From contig JAQBNS010000047.1 of the NCBI GenBank assembly GCA_028288405.1, positions 1-36,307 on the forward strand: a stretch of 36,307 nt of DNA. Reading direction: 5' to 3'. This stretch comes from Chitinophagaceae bacterium. GTDB taxonomy: Bacteria > Bacteroidota > Bacteroidia > Cytophagales > Cytophagaceae. Positions within the stretch are counted from its first letter, which is position 1. Each line of letters begins with the position of its first letter. A program made the translations under genes and the position numbers. A model generated the notes under the pieces. That model worked only from the letters and a program-made list of their open reading frames with translations. It was not told the DNA's origin and made no database searches. Shown piece by piece: positions 1-8,154 of this stretch.

Positions 1-242
1 TAAGTATGTGTGGGATCAGCGTTTGGAGGAGTAGTAGATGTACCATCTCCAAAAAAGTAAGTGACCTCATGGCTCCCCCCTGCAGGATCATCTGTATGGC
101 CATCTGTTACTTGTATAGGTTCTCCAAGACAGACTTTATTACTCGGCGTAACCATGAAAAGGGCAACATCCGATTGTGCTTGGACAGTACAATAGGCCAT
201 TGCCATGACTAAGGTGAAATTAATTTTTTTAAGGAGTCCCAT
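1..242 (-). CDS. Secreted PKD-domain protein, N-terminal fragment
   Basis: An open frame on the minus strand starts at ATG 242-240 and runs off the left edge. The first 23 residues are a typical signal peptide (MGLLKKI, then a hydrophobic stretch ending VQAQ). The mature part contains FFGDGTSTTPPNADPTHTY, which matches the core of PKD/Ig-like folds (the FGDG...HTY pattern) common in exported Bacteroidota proteins and often found with C-terminal T9SS sorting domains. The start lies only 3 bases after the hisS stop codon, so it is probably co-transcribed with hisS. The function cannot be told because most of the protein is missing; adhesins, proteases and glycan-binding proteins all carry such domains. 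Confidence 0.8.
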   Translation of the reverse strand, partial: MGLLKKINFTLVMAMAYCTVQAQSDVALFMVTPSNKVCLGEPIQVTDGHTDDPAGGSHEVTYFFGDGTSTTPPNADPTHT

Positions 243-245
243 TTT

Positions 246-1619
246 TTAGCTGATTGTTTTAATAATGTCCTCAAGAGGCAAGGCTTCTTGTGTACCGGTT
301 ACTAAGTTTTTTAAGGTATAACGTTGGTTTTTGATTTCGTCAGACCCAATAATGATGGCATAAGGAATTTGTTTACCGTCTGCGTAGCTGAGTTGTTTTT
401 TTATTTTGGCTGACTCCGGATATACCTCACTGTATATACCTTTTAGTCTTAAAAGGTAGGTGATTTTTTGCCCTTCTGCAAGACTTTCTGGGTCAAAATG
501 ACAAACCAAAACCTTCGTGGCTTCTACTGCGATTGCTGAAAATAGATTCAATTCGTCCATGACATCGTATATCCTGTCAATTCCGAAGGATATGCCAACA
601 CCTGATAAATTAGGCTGACCAAATACTCCCGTCAGGTTATCGTACCGACCGCCTCCTGAAACACTCCCGATGGACACATCCAGGGCTTTCACTTCCAGGA
701 TGGCTCCTGTATAGTAACCGAGTCCGCGGGCCAATGTAAAATCTACTTCTACAAACTCATCCGGCGTAGTGCCGGTAAAGTTTTTATAATAAGTAAATAT
801 TTCTCTGATCTCCTGAACGCCCTGAAGTCCCAGTGCACTGCCTTGTAAAAAGGCAGAGATCTGGTCCAGTTTTTCGGTATTACTGCCTTTCAGATCCAGT
901 AAAGGCTGCAGTTTTTCAACGGCTGATTCAGAAAAGCCTTTCAGGTACAATTCTTTAAATACGTCTTCCCGGCTGATTTTATCGAGCTTATCGATGGCTA
1001 CGCAGAGGTCTGTTTCCTGACCCGGATGGCCGCAGGCTTCTGCTATGGCGGCTAATATCTTCCTGTTGTTGAGTTTAACTTTATAGGCTTTAATACCCAG
1101 TTTTTCAAATACCTCCTTCAGCATGCACAGAATTTCCGCTTCACACAATAGAGAATCTGTACCCACCACATCGGCATCGCATTGGTAAAATTCACGGTAA
1201 CGGCCTTTTTGTGGGCGGTCGGCACGCCATACCGGTTGTATTTGATAGCGCTTGAAAGGGAAAGTGAGTTCGTGCCTGTTCATGGCTACATACCTCGCAA
1301 AAGGTACGGTCAAGTCATAACGCAAGGCTTTTTCTGAAATGGCGGGTGTAAGTTTTTTATAACCGTCTGTATAGTGCTCTGTTTTAACTCCGGAAAGGAA
1401 ATCCCCGGAATTTAAAATCTTAAAAATCAACTGATCTCCTTCATCTCCATATTTTCCTGTTAAGACAGAAAGGTTTTCCATGGAAGGAGTTTCCAGTGGA
1501 AGAAAGCCATATACCTGATATACCTTTTTGATGGTACCTATAATATGGTTGCGTCTCAGCATTTTGTCGGGACCAAAATCCCTGGTACCTTTAGGAATCG
1601 AAGGTTTTCCCTGGCTCAT
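246..1619 (-). CDS. hisS: Histidyl-tRNA synthetase
   Basis: Class II aminoacyl-tRNA synthetase that charges tRNA-His in the cytoplasm; 457 residues, a usual length. Visible motifs include the N-terminal PKGTRDF, motif 2 (KRYQIQPVWRADRPQKGRYR followed by EFYQCDADVVG), the histidine-binding motifs LARGLGYYTGAILEV and SVSGGGRYDNLTG, and a C-terminal anticodon-binding domain ending near EDIIKTIS. An in-frame ATG lies 18 bases further upstream (at 1637), but a TAnnTTTG promoter element at 1635-1642 overlaps it. ATG 1619 is therefore the better start and gives the conserved MSQGKPSIPKGTRDF beginning. It is divergent from the 48-residue gene at 1756, and the PKD protein gene follows 3 bases after its stop. 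Confidence 0.97.
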   Translation of the reverse strand: MSQGKPSIPKGTRDFGPDKMLRRNHIIGTIKKVYQVYGFLPLETPSMENLSVLTGKYGDEGDQLIFKILNSGDFLSGVKTEHYTDGYKKLTPAISEKALRYDLTVPFARYVAMNRHELTFPFKRYQIQPVWRADRPQKGRYREFYQCDADVVGTDSLLCEAEILCMLKEVFEKLGIKAYKVKLNNRKILAAIAEACGHPGQETDLCVAIDKLDKISREDVFKELYLKGFSESAVEKLQPLLDLKGSNTEKLDQISAFLQGSALGLQGVQEIREIFTYYKNFTGTTPDEFVEVDFTLARGLGYYTGAILEVKALDVSIGSVSGGGRYDNLTGVFGQPNLSGVGISFGIDRIYDVMDELNLFSAIAVEATKVLVCHFDPESLAEGQKITYLLRLKGIYSEVYPESAKIKKQLSYADGKQIPYAIIIGSDEIKNQRYTLKNLVTGTQEALPLEDIIKTIS

Positions 1620-1634
1620 TGTATATATTTTTCT

Positions 1635-1642
1635 CAAAAATA
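1635..1642 (-). promoter_or_regulatory. Putative -7 element of the hisS promoter
   Basis: The minus strand reads TATTTTTG, an exact match to the Bacteroidota -7 consensus TAnnTTTG. It lies 15 bases upstream of the chosen hisS ATG. No clear -33 TTG box was seen at the expected spacing. Confidence 0.55.
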
Positions 1643-1716
1643 AGAAAATTGGACGGGTTTAGGGAACAGATTATTATTTTTTAAAGGATTTATTTTTTTA
1701 ACAACAGATAATCCCT

Positions 1717-1724
1717 TACATTTG
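1717..1724 (+). promoter_or_regulatory. Putative -7 element for the 48-residue basic protein gene
   Basis: TACATTTG is an exact match to TAnnTTTG. A T-rich stretch (1691-1699) lies at about the distance of a -33 region. The element would give a leader of roughly 25-30 bases before ATG 1756. Confidence 0.6.
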
Positions 1725-1755
1725 CAGTCCTTGAAACATAAGAATTACTACAGTC

Positions 1756-1902
1756 ATGGGTGTTACTAGATTAAAAAGAAAAGAAAAAAGAAATAGAGCT
1801 ATCGCCACTAATAAAGTGAACGATATCAAAGTATTGACTAGAAAACCTGTCATCAAGAAAGTAGATGTTCAGGAACTACTGAAAGCAGCTGCTGCCAAAT
1901 AG
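1756..1902 (+). CDS. Small basic conserved protein, 48 residues
   Basis: A 48-codon frame starts MGVTRLKRKEKRNRA and ends LLKAAAAK. About a quarter of the residues are Lys or Arg, concentrated in the first 35 positions. It has no signal peptide or membrane segment. From memory, short proteins beginning MGVTRLKRK are widely conserved across Bacteroidota and usually annotated as hypothetical. The composition would suit an RNA- or ribosome-binding protein, but that is inference. The gene has its own promoter-like element (1717-1724) and a strong hairpin terminator 24 bases after the stop, so it appears to be a single-gene transcript. It is too short for many gene finders. Confidence 0.78.
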   Translation: MGVTRLKRKEKRNRAIATNKVNDIKVLTRKPVIKKVDVQELLKAAAAK

Positions 1903-1925
1903 TTGTTTTGTAGTTGAAAGCATTG

Positions 1926-1956
1926 AAAAGACTGCCTGTACGGCGGTCTTTTTCTT
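1926..1956 (+). terminator. Intrinsic terminator of the 48-residue gene
   Basis: An 11-bp stem (AAAAGACTGCC against GGCGGTCTTTT, one U-G pair) closes a 5-base loop and runs into a T-rich tract (TTTTTCTTTTT). Confidence 0.8.
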
Positions 1957-2045
1957 TTTGTATAAATTCGTTGTGGTTTTATTTCTACAACGGTTGTTTT
2001 TGTGTGTTGCGTGAGTAATATGAGGGCTATTCCTATATTTTTCCC

Positions 2046-2053
2046 TACATTTG
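2046..2053 (+). promoter_or_regulatory. Putative -7 element of the dar operon
   Basis: TACATTTG is an exact TAnnTTTG match 18 bases upstream of ATG 2072. An in-frame TTG at 2051 overlaps this element and so cannot be the start of the first gene if the promoter is real. Confidence 0.55.
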
Positions 2054-2071
2054 TCTAAATTAGGCGTTGCT

Positions 2072-2563
2072 ATGGGGAACCGTTTTTTATTAGTTGCTTT
2101 ATCTTTCTTGCTCTATTGGAATGCTGGTGCTCAAAGTTCTTCAGCCAAAGTAGATCGTAAAGCTTTTTATGCAGCCTTATCTAACGGTGATATGAATAAG
2201 TTGAATGATCAGCTGAAGAAGATGGAATCACTTTCGTTTGAAGAAAAAAATGCTTTTACCGGCGTTTTGAAAATGCGAAAGGCTGAGTTTGCAAAAGGAT
2301 TAAAGACAAAACTCGATCTTTTTAAATCGGGTGGCGCTCAATTGGAAGATGAAATAGCCAAACACAAAGCCAACGCGGAGTATAGATTTCTTAGACTCAT
2401 TATGCAGGAAAATGCACCGGCCATTTTAAATTATAACGACAACATTGAAGAGGATGCTAAAATTGTAAAAGCTTCTTATGCTAAGCTTCCCCAAGAAACA
2501 AAAGCAGCGATATTGGATTATTGCAAAAAATCTAAAGCATTGAAGGTACAAGATTTTAACTGA
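2072..2563 (+). CDS. Secreted helical protein of unknown function, first gene of the dar operon
   Basis: 163 residues. A signal peptide (MGNRFLLVALSFLLYWNAGAQ) is followed by a mainly alpha-helical, charged mature part with the stretch NAEYRFLRLIMQENAP near its middle. No catalytic motif is recognised. ATG 2072 is preferred over an upstream TTG (2051) because that TTG sits inside the promoter-like element and would spoil the signal peptide. The stop codon overlaps the DarA start (TGATG at 2561-2565), so the two are probably translationally coupled. I believe similar proteins precede darA in other Bacteroidota pigment clusters, but this is from memory. A periplasmic role linked to the lipid or pigment product is possible, not shown. 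Confidence 0.85.
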   Translation: MGNRFLLVALSFLLYWNAGAQSSSAKVDRKAFYAALSNGDMNKLNDQLKKMESLSFEEKNAFTGVLKMRKAEFAKGLKTKLDLFKSGGAQLEDEIAKHKANAEYRFLRLIMQENAPAILNYNDNIEEDAKIVKASYAKLPQETKAAILDYCKKSKALKVQDFN

Positions 2564-3462
2564 TGGCTAAAAAAGTACTAATTGTTTATTATACGCAATC
2601 CGGACAACTGCAGGAAATTGTGGATCGTTTCGCTGCACCGTTGATTCAGGGCGGAGCTTCGGTAGAGATTGTTCGCATTCAACCTCAACAGGACTTTGCA
2701 TTTCCCTGGACCAGTGATCGCTTTTTTGACGCCATGCCGGAAAGTGTTTTGGGTAAACCCATGCCACTAAATACCTTGTCTTTTAAGGAACAATCGTATG
2801 ACCTGGTTGTTATAGCCTATCAACCTTGGTTCCTTTCTCCTAGCATACCCACTACTTCTTTACTTCATGAGGCGTCTTTTTTGAAATTGATCAAAGACAC
2901 GCCTGTCATTACACTCATCGGCGCACGCAACATGTGGCTCAACGCGCAGGAGAAAATGAAGAAGAGTTTAAAAGATGCGGGAGCAAATTTGGTAGGTAAC
3001 ATTGCACTCGTTGATAAAAATGGAAACCTGATCAGTGCGGTTACTATTCTGCATTGGATGTTGACGGGAAGAAAAGATAAGAAATACGGAATTTTTCCGA
3101 AGCCTGGTGTTTCGGATCAGGACATTCAAGCAGCCGGCAATCACGGCGCAGTAGTGCTGGAACATTTATCGGACAGCAGTTGGACAACACTGCAGCAACA
3201 TCTGGTAAAAACAAAAGCAGTAGATGTGTACAGTGATCTGATGTTTATCGAACAAAGAGCAGGAAAGCTGTTTGCTGTTTGGGCAAAACTCATCAACAGT
3301 ACCAAGAATAGAAAGTTAGTAGTGAACCTGTTTAAATATTATTTATTGGTGGCCTTATTCATGGTAGCACCAGTTGTTTTGCTGATCAATAGCTTTACGT
3401 TTAAGCCGTTTGTCGGAAAAAGTATTAAAAGAAAAAAAGAATATTATTTAGGAGTAAGTTAA
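2563..3462 (+). CDS. darA: DarA-like protein (dialkylresorcinol/flexirubin biosynthesis)
   Basis: 299 residues. The N-terminus VLIVYYTQSGQLQEIV has the strand-loop-helix and T/S-x-S-G loop (T11-Q12-S13-G14) of flavodoxin-like FMN-binding folds. A hydrophobic segment near residues 258-278 (YYLLVALFMVAPVVLLIN) suggests a membrane anchor before a basic tail. Bacteroidota proteins of this type are annotated as DarA. In the characterised bacterial pathway DarA acts with ketosynthase DarB, turning the cyclohexanedione product into a dialkylresorcinol, and a flavin-type fold would suit that oxidation. The identification rests on the N-terminal pattern, the length and the adjacent darB. Its start overlaps the preceding stop, and darB begins 2 bases after its own stop. 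Confidence 0.8.
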   Translation: MAKKVLIVYYTQSGQLQEIVDRFAAPLIQGGASVEIVRIQPQQDFAFPWTSDRFFDAMPESVLGKPMPLNTLSFKEQSYDLVVIAYQPWFLSPSIPTTSLLHEASFLKLIKDTPVITLIGARNMWLNAQEKMKKSLKDAGANLVGNIALVDKNGNLISAVTILHWMLTGRKDKKYGIFPKPGVSDQDIQAAGNHGAVVLEHLSDSSWTTLQQHLVKTKAVDVYSDLMFIEQRAGKLFAVWAKLINSTKNRKLVVNLFKYYLLVALFMVAPVVLLINSFTFKPFVGKSIKRKKEYYLGVS

Positions 3463-3464
3463 AT

Positions 3465-4607
3465 ATGTCCAACGTTTACATTACCAAAGCAGCAAAGTTT
3501 TTCCCTAATGATCCCATTTCAAATGATGAGATGGAAGAATACTTAGGCTTAATCAATGAGAAAGCTTCCAAATCGAAAAGAATTATATTGAGAAACAATG
3601 GTATCAAACGCAGGTTTTACGCCATTGATAAAAGCGGAGTAGCTACGCATACCAACTCTCAAATGACGGCTCTTGCCGTAAGAGCTCTTTTTGAAAACAA
3701 CGATAAAGGATTAAAGGATTTAGATTTATTGGCTTGCGGTACTTCAACTCCTGATCAAATGATGCCGTCGCACGGTGTCATGGTGCATGGATGGTTGCCG
3801 GATACGAATGCTATTGAAGTGGTATCTCCTTCAGGTGTATGTTGCGCGGGGATGCATGCGTTCAAGTATGCTTTCATGTCTATTAAATTAGGTGATGCTA
3901 AAACGGCGGTGGCTACGGGGTCTGAGCGTTTGTCTCGTGTGTTGAGAGGGGATGTGTTTGAAGAAGAGTCTAAAAAACTGGAAGCACTGGAAGGCAACGG
4001 ATACGTTGGATTCGAAAAAGATTTTTTAAGATGGATGCTTTCAGATGGTGCAGGTGCTTTCCTGATGTCCAATGAAAAAAACGAAAATGAAATCAACCTG
4101 CGTGTAGAGTGGTTGGAAGGGGTGTCCTACGCGCACGAAATCAAGCCTTGTATGTACATGGCCAGCGAGAAGTTGGAAGACGGTAACATTAAAAGTTACA
4201 TGGACTATTCTCCTCTGGAAATGATCGAAGGTTCTATCCTAAGCATTAAACAAGACGTAAAATTATTAGGTGAATACATCGTACCATTGGGTTTTGATAA
4301 ATTGAAATTGATTTTTCAAAAACGTGGAATGACAGTGGATCAAATCGATTACTTTCTTCCGCACATGTCCAGCGAATTTTTCAGAAGCAAAATTTCTGAA
4401 AAGCTGGAAGAAAATGGAATGGCGATACCACAAGAGAGATGGTTCACTAACCTGAGCTCTGTAGGTAACGTAGGCGCCGGATCGATCTACATGATGGTAG
4501 AAGAATTATTATACAGTGGTAAATTACAAAAGGGACAAACCATTTTGCTGGCTGTTCCTGAAAGCTCACGCTTCTCTTATATGTTTGGATTGTTAACGGT
4601 TTGTTAA
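3465..4607 (+). CDS. darB: DarB-like beta-ketoacyl synthase III
   Basis: 380 residues with the thiolase fold of KAS III enzymes. The likely catalytic triad is Cys127 (in SPSGVCCAGMH), His300 (in DYFLPHMSS) and Asn335 (in SSVGNVGAGS), all in the expected order and context. In the DarB branch this enzyme makes two condensations between a beta-ketoacyl thioester and a second acyl thioester, giving a 1,3-cyclohexanedione that DarA aromatises. The pairing with darA and the downstream ACP/KS genes favours DarB over a housekeeping FabH. The 135-residue protein gene starts one base after its stop. Confidence 0.88.
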   Translation: MSNVYITKAAKFFPNDPISNDEMEEYLGLINEKASKSKRIILRNNGIKRRFYAIDKSGVATHTNSQMTALAVRALFENNDKGLKDLDLLACGTSTPDQMMPSHGVMVHGWLPDTNAIEVVSPSGVCCAGMHAFKYAFMSIKLGDAKTAVATGSERLSRVLRGDVFEEESKKLEALEGNGYVGFEKDFLRWMLSDGAGAFLMSNEKNENEINLRVEWLEGVSYAHEIKPCMYMASEKLEDGNIKSYMDYSPLEMIEGSILSIKQDVKLLGEYIVPLGFDKLKLIFQKRGMTVDQIDYFLPHMSSEFFRSKISEKLEENGMAIPQERWFTNLSSVGNVGAGSIYMMVEELLYSGKLQKGQTILLAVPESSRFSYMFGLLTVC

Positions 4608-4608
4608 G

Positions 4609-5016
4609 ATGAAAAAAGAAGAACTTCCTCAAGACCCTAGCGTACTGGATAAGTTTACCAAAGACTTATGTTATGTCGTAGATGAATCGGGCAATTACAC
4701 CACAGGATTGAGTAGAGGTTGGGAAGTAAAAGCAGCAGCACTGGATCTGGCTTGGGATGATATCAAAGAACGGATCGCAGACGCCAGACAGAAAGCATTA
4801 AAAGGGGAGATCAGCCCCTTGTTGTTTTTTATGGAACTTCGTTTGATGGATATGGATACATTAGCCGGTTACTCCGGTTTTTGGAAATGGCAGATCAAAA
4901 GACACATGAAGCCAGGTGTCTTCAAAAACTTATCAGACAAAAAGCTGGAACGCTATGCGAAAGTATTCGAAGTTTCTGTTGACGATCTGAAAAATGTAAG
5001 AGGCAATGAAAATTGA
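4609..5016 (+). CDS. Conserved pigment-cluster protein with an HTH-like C-terminus
   Basis: 135 residues, no signal peptide or membrane segment. The N-terminal half is acidic and helical. The C-terminal ~55 residues (MDMDTLAGYSGFWKWQIKRH ... LSDKKLERYAKVFEVSVDDL) resemble a short helix-turn-helix of the Xre/Cro type: a 'LA..SG' turn, a Trp/Arg-rich recognition-helix position and the 'L.RYAKVFEVSVDDL' closing helix. The likeness is by eye only. The gene is wedged between darB (1 base away) and the btrH-like gene (11-base overlap), so it belongs to the biosynthetic operon. It could be a local regulator, or a non-DNA-binding scaffold using the same fold. Confidence 0.83.
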   Translation: MKKEELPQDPSVLDKFTKDLCYVVDESGNYTTGLSRGWEVKAAALDLAWDDIKERIADARQKALKGEISPLLFFMELRLMDMDTLAGYSGFWKWQIKRHMKPGVFKNLSDKKLERYAKVFEVSVDDLKNVRGNEN

Positions 5017-6016
5017 TTTTGAACATATTCAATCGGCGCATTGTGAAAACGGTGTCACGTCGAACTTGTTGAAATACGCAGGTGTAAATAACATCACAGA
5101 ACCGCTTGCTTTTGGTATCGGTTCCGGATTGTTTTTTATTTACATTCCTTTATTGAAAGTAAATAACGGACCGGCTATTTCTTTTCGGACAATGCCCGGC
5201 TTGATTTTTAAACGTACGTGTAATGCGTTGGATATTCCCGTTGTTCGTAAAACATTCCGTTCGCCTGAAAAAGCAGAACGCTTTCTGAATGAATGCATCG
5301 AAGCGGGCCAACCGGTAGGTTGCCAGGTGGGCGTATATTACCTGACTTATTTTCCTAAAGAATACCGTTTCCATTTCAACGCGCACAACCTGGTGGTGTT
5401 TGGAAAAGAAGAAGACAATTATTTAATCAGCGATCCGGTAATGGAAACCGTGACGACATTGACTTCTTTTGAATTGGATCGTGTACGTTTTGCCAAAGGC
5501 GTATTGGCTCCTAATGGACAATTGTATTATCCGAATGCAAAGAAAGAAGTCTCTGAAGAGCAAATCAAAAAAGCCATCAAGAGCGGCATCAAAAGAAATG
5601 TAAGAGACATGCTCTATATCCCTGGTCCTGTAGTAGGAGTAGCGGGTATCAAGTATACGGCCAATAAAATTAAGAAATGGAGAGATAAACTGGGCTTGAA
5701 ACAATCCGGAACATACCTCGCACAATTGGTAAGGATGCAGGAAGAGATCGGTACAGGCGGTGGCGGTTTTCGTTTTATGTACGGTGCCTTTTTACAACAA
5801 GCACATGCGTATCATCCGAACGATACCTTGCTGAGTGTAGCCGAAGACTTTACCAAAGCCGGTGACTTGTGGCGCTCTGCTGCGGTGCAGGCTGCGGGTA
5901 TATACAAAGGAAGATTAGGTTCTCAGGAGGACTTCAACACCATGGGAGATTACCTATTGGAAATCGCGGAGATCGAGAAAAAAGCATTCAAGGAATTGTC
6001 GAACATCAAATGGTAA
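5006..6016 (+). CDS. BtrH-type acyltransferase with a papain-like fold
   Basis: 336 residues. The N-terminus (SAHCENGVTSNLLKYAG) matches the butirosin-biosynthesis-protein-H N-terminal domain, followed by FNAHNLVVFGKEEDNYLISD. A Cys13-His127-Asp143 triad in a cysteine-peptidase-like arrangement can be read off. In butirosin synthesis BtrH moves an acyl group from a carrier protein to an amine. Here it may act on an ACP-bound chain or the resorcinol. The C-terminal ~150 residues (from about 190) look like the helical partner domain often seen in this family. The start overlaps the preceding gene by 11 bases, and the ABC ATPase gene begins 4 bases after its stop. The substrate is unknown. Confidence 0.82.
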   Translation: MKIDFEHIQSAHCENGVTSNLLKYAGVNNITEPLAFGIGSGLFFIYIPLLKVNNGPAISFRTMPGLIFKRTCNALDIPVVRKTFRSPEKAERFLNECIEAGQPVGCQVGVYYLTYFPKEYRFHFNAHNLVVFGKEEDNYLISDPVMETVTTLTSFELDRVRFAKGVLAPNGQLYYPNAKKEVSEEQIKKAIKSGIKRNVRDMLYIPGPVVGVAGIKYTANKIKKWRDKLGLKQSGTYLAQLVRMQEEIGTGGGGFRFMYGAFLQQAHAYHPNDTLLSVAEDFTKAGDLWRSAAVQAAGIYKGRLGSQEDFNTMGDYLLEIAEIEKKAFKELSNIKW

Positions 6017-6020
6017 TTGA

Positions 6021-6770
6021 ATGAACAATCTGGCATTGTCTGTAAATAACCTGAGTTTTCGGTATCCCGGACAAGCGAAAGATTGTGTTCACGATTTGAG
6101 TTTTGAAATATTTATAGGCGAACGTTTTGGATTGTTTGGTCCTAACGGAGCCGGTAAAACCACCCTCATGTCTTTGATGGTAGGATTACAAAAAGTAAAG
6201 CAAGGTCATATACAATTGCTGGGCAAAGACATTCGCAAAGACAGTGCTGCCATCAAACACTTTATTGGTTATGTTCCTCAAGACTTTGCTTTTTATCCTG
6301 AATTAAGTCCGGTAGAAAACCTGGATTTTTTTGGTGCATGGTCTGGCCTGGATAAACGCACGGTAAAAGAGAGAACGACTTCTTTGTTAGAAGTATTGGG
6401 GCTTTCCGATGTTGCTCATAAACCTGTCAAACAATTTTCAGGTGGAATGAAACGCAGAGTCAATCTGGCTATTGGTGTCATTCATGAACCCAAAATTTTA
6501 TTTCTAGACGAACCTACGGTAGGCGTAGATGTACAAACACGCCATGCGATCATTGACTATTTAAAAGTACTCAATGCACAAGGTACTACCTTGGTATATA
6601 CTTCGCATCACTTGAAAGAAGCAGAAGATTTGTGTGAACGTATCGCTTTGATTGATCGCGGAGAAATGGTAGCCTACGACCACCTGAGTCAGTTGCTTGA
6701 ACGTCATGGCAGCAAAGACGGATTGGAAGAATTGTTTTTAAAATTGACCGGCAGTGCCTACAGAGATTAA
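6021..6770 (+). CDS. ABC transporter ATP-binding protein of the dar operon
   Basis: 249 residues with a complete nucleotide-binding domain: Walker A GPNGAGKTT (40-48), Q-loop region VPQDFAFYPELS, signature FSGGMKRR (139-146), Walker B ILFLDEP (159-165), and an H-loop in YTSHHLKEAE. The sequence is of the DrrA/CcmA type that pairs with ABC-2 membrane proteins for drug, lipid or polysaccharide export. The permease gene starts 2 bases after its stop. Co-location with DarA/DarB and a BtrH-like enzyme suggests it exports the resorcinol lipid or its conjugate; this is inferred from context. Confidence 0.93.
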   Translation: MNNLALSVNNLSFRYPGQAKDCVHDLSFEIFIGERFGLFGPNGAGKTTLMSLMVGLQKVKQGHIQLLGKDIRKDSAAIKHFIGYVPQDFAFYPELSPVENLDFFGAWSGLDKRTVKERTTSLLEVLGLSDVAHKPVKQFSGGMKRRVNLAIGVIHEPKILFLDEPTVGVDVQTRHAIIDYLKVLNAQGTTLVYTSHHLKEAEDLCERIALIDRGEMVAYDHLSQLLERHGSKDGLEELFLKLTGSAYRD

Positions 6771-6772
6771 TC

Positions 6773-8053
6773 ATGTATAAGTTCACGGCATCCATAACCA
6801 AAGAATTAAGACTCCTCCTTCGAGACAAGGTAGGCTTGATGATTATGTTTGCCATGCCGGTATTGTTAGTGTTATTGATTACGAGTATTCAGATCAGCGC
6901 TTTTGAATTGGTCAACAACAGCAAAGTAAAAGTATTGTTGTGCAATAAAGACAAAGGAAAAGGAAGTCAGGAATTTTTGTCTTACTTAAACGAAGTTGGC
7001 CGTTTTGATCTGATCAACGTGGACATGACAGAAGACGATCGCAACGTGGGAGATTACCTCAACGATCACGATGCTTTTGTGGCTTTGTATATTCCCGAAG
7101 GATTTTCCGATCAGATTGCTAAGAAAGCAGAGTTCACAGCCGGCAAGGCTTTGGTAGAATTTGGTATCAATGAATCTCCCGATACGTTGAAGATGGTGAA
7201 GGTAGATTCCTTAACGATTTATTTTCATCCGGTATTGCAGCAGTCCTTGCGTCGCTCTATTCAGGGTGCGTTAAAGAGTGTCATTCAATTGGTGGAAAGC
7301 AAATCGATGCTCAATGCCTTGTACTTTTCGATCAACGGAAAACCGATGCCTGCTTCTTTCGAAAAAGAAATGTTTGCCAATCAAATCGGTATCAAAGAAA
7401 GAACGACTTCTCACAACGGAAGCAGAACCATTCCCAATGCGGCGCAACACAATGTACCGGCATGGACAATCTTTGCGATGTTCTTTATGGTAATTTCGTT
7501 GGGAGGAAATATCGTAAAGGAAAAACTAAGCGGAAGTTTTGTCCGCTTGAAAATATTACCTACCAATTTTATCGTTGGCTTGCTCTCCAAGCAGTTGTTG
7601 TATTTGATGGTAGCCATGAGTCAGGTGATTGTTATTTTCTCTATGGGTGTATGGTTATTCCCTCATATCGGATTACCGGCCTTAAATATTCCGCACGATT
7701 GGCTGGCGCTTATTGTCGTATCTTTTATTTGTGGACTGAGTGCCATCAGTTATGCGTTGTGCATTGGTGTGTATGCGAAAACGCAAGAACAAGCGAATGG
7801 TTTTGGAGCGATCTCCGTAGTGATCCTCGCAACGATCGGAGGTATTCTCGTTCCTAGTTTTGCAATGCCTAAGGCTTTTCAGTTCTACATGAACCTGTCT
7901 CCTTTGCATTGGTGCCTGGAAGCATACTACGGATTGTTCTTGGAAGGTGGAAAGCTTGTAGATATTATGGCTAGCGTCATTCCTTTATTAGGTAGTATTG
8001 TGGTGCTGCAGTTGATCGCTATCATCGGACTTAAAAAGAAAAATTTAATATAA
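6773..8053 (+). CDS. ABC-2 type transporter permease of the dar operon
   Basis: 426 residues. There is one N-terminal membrane helix (LMIMFAMPVLLVLLITS, about 21-38), a large soluble loop of roughly 190 residues, and five hydrophobic segments in the C-terminal half beginning near PAWTIFAMFFMVISL. This is the usual topology of the ABC-2 (YhgE/Pip-like or DrrB-like) exporters with a big extracytoplasmic domain. It partners with the ATPase directly upstream. A 101-base spacer separates it from the ACP gene, the only sizeable gap in the operon, so a second promoter could lie there although no TAnnTTTG match was found. Confidence 0.92.
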   Translation: MYKFTASITKELRLLLRDKVGLMIMFAMPVLLVLLITSIQISAFELVNNSKVKVLLCNKDKGKGSQEFLSYLNEVGRFDLINVDMTEDDRNVGDYLNDHDAFVALYIPEGFSDQIAKKAEFTAGKALVEFGINESPDTLKMVKVDSLTIYFHPVLQQSLRRSIQGALKSVIQLVESKSMLNALYFSINGKPMPASFEKEMFANQIGIKERTTSHNGSRTIPNAAQHNVPAWTIFAMFFMVISLGGNIVKEKLSGSFVRLKILPTNFIVGLLSKQLLYLMVAMSQVIVIFSMGVWLFPHIGLPALNIPHDWLALIVVSFICGLSAISYALCIGVYAKTQEQANGFGAISVVILATIGGILVPSFAMPKAFQFYMNLSPLHWCLEAYYGLFLEGGKLVDIMASVIPLLGSIVVLQLIAIIGLKKKNLI

Positions 8054-8154
8054 ATAGAAATCAATCTGTCAATTTCGGTGATACAAAACGCATTTAAGGA
8101 ATAAATGCAAAAAATAATCATAACCAAATTCTACATTAATCTTATATAAATAAA

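Noticed and set aside
6..212. A 68-codon plus-strand frame at the left edge
   Set aside because: It is opposite the PKD-domain gene, whose signal peptide and PKD motif make the minus strand the coding one.
3755..4096. A 113-codon minus-strand frame inside darB
   Set aside because: Serine/proline-rich shadow of an intact gene with a complete catalytic triad on the other strand.
8103..8147. A 14-codon frame in the spacer before the ACP gene
   Set aside because: Too short, AT-rich and without overlap or conservation clues.
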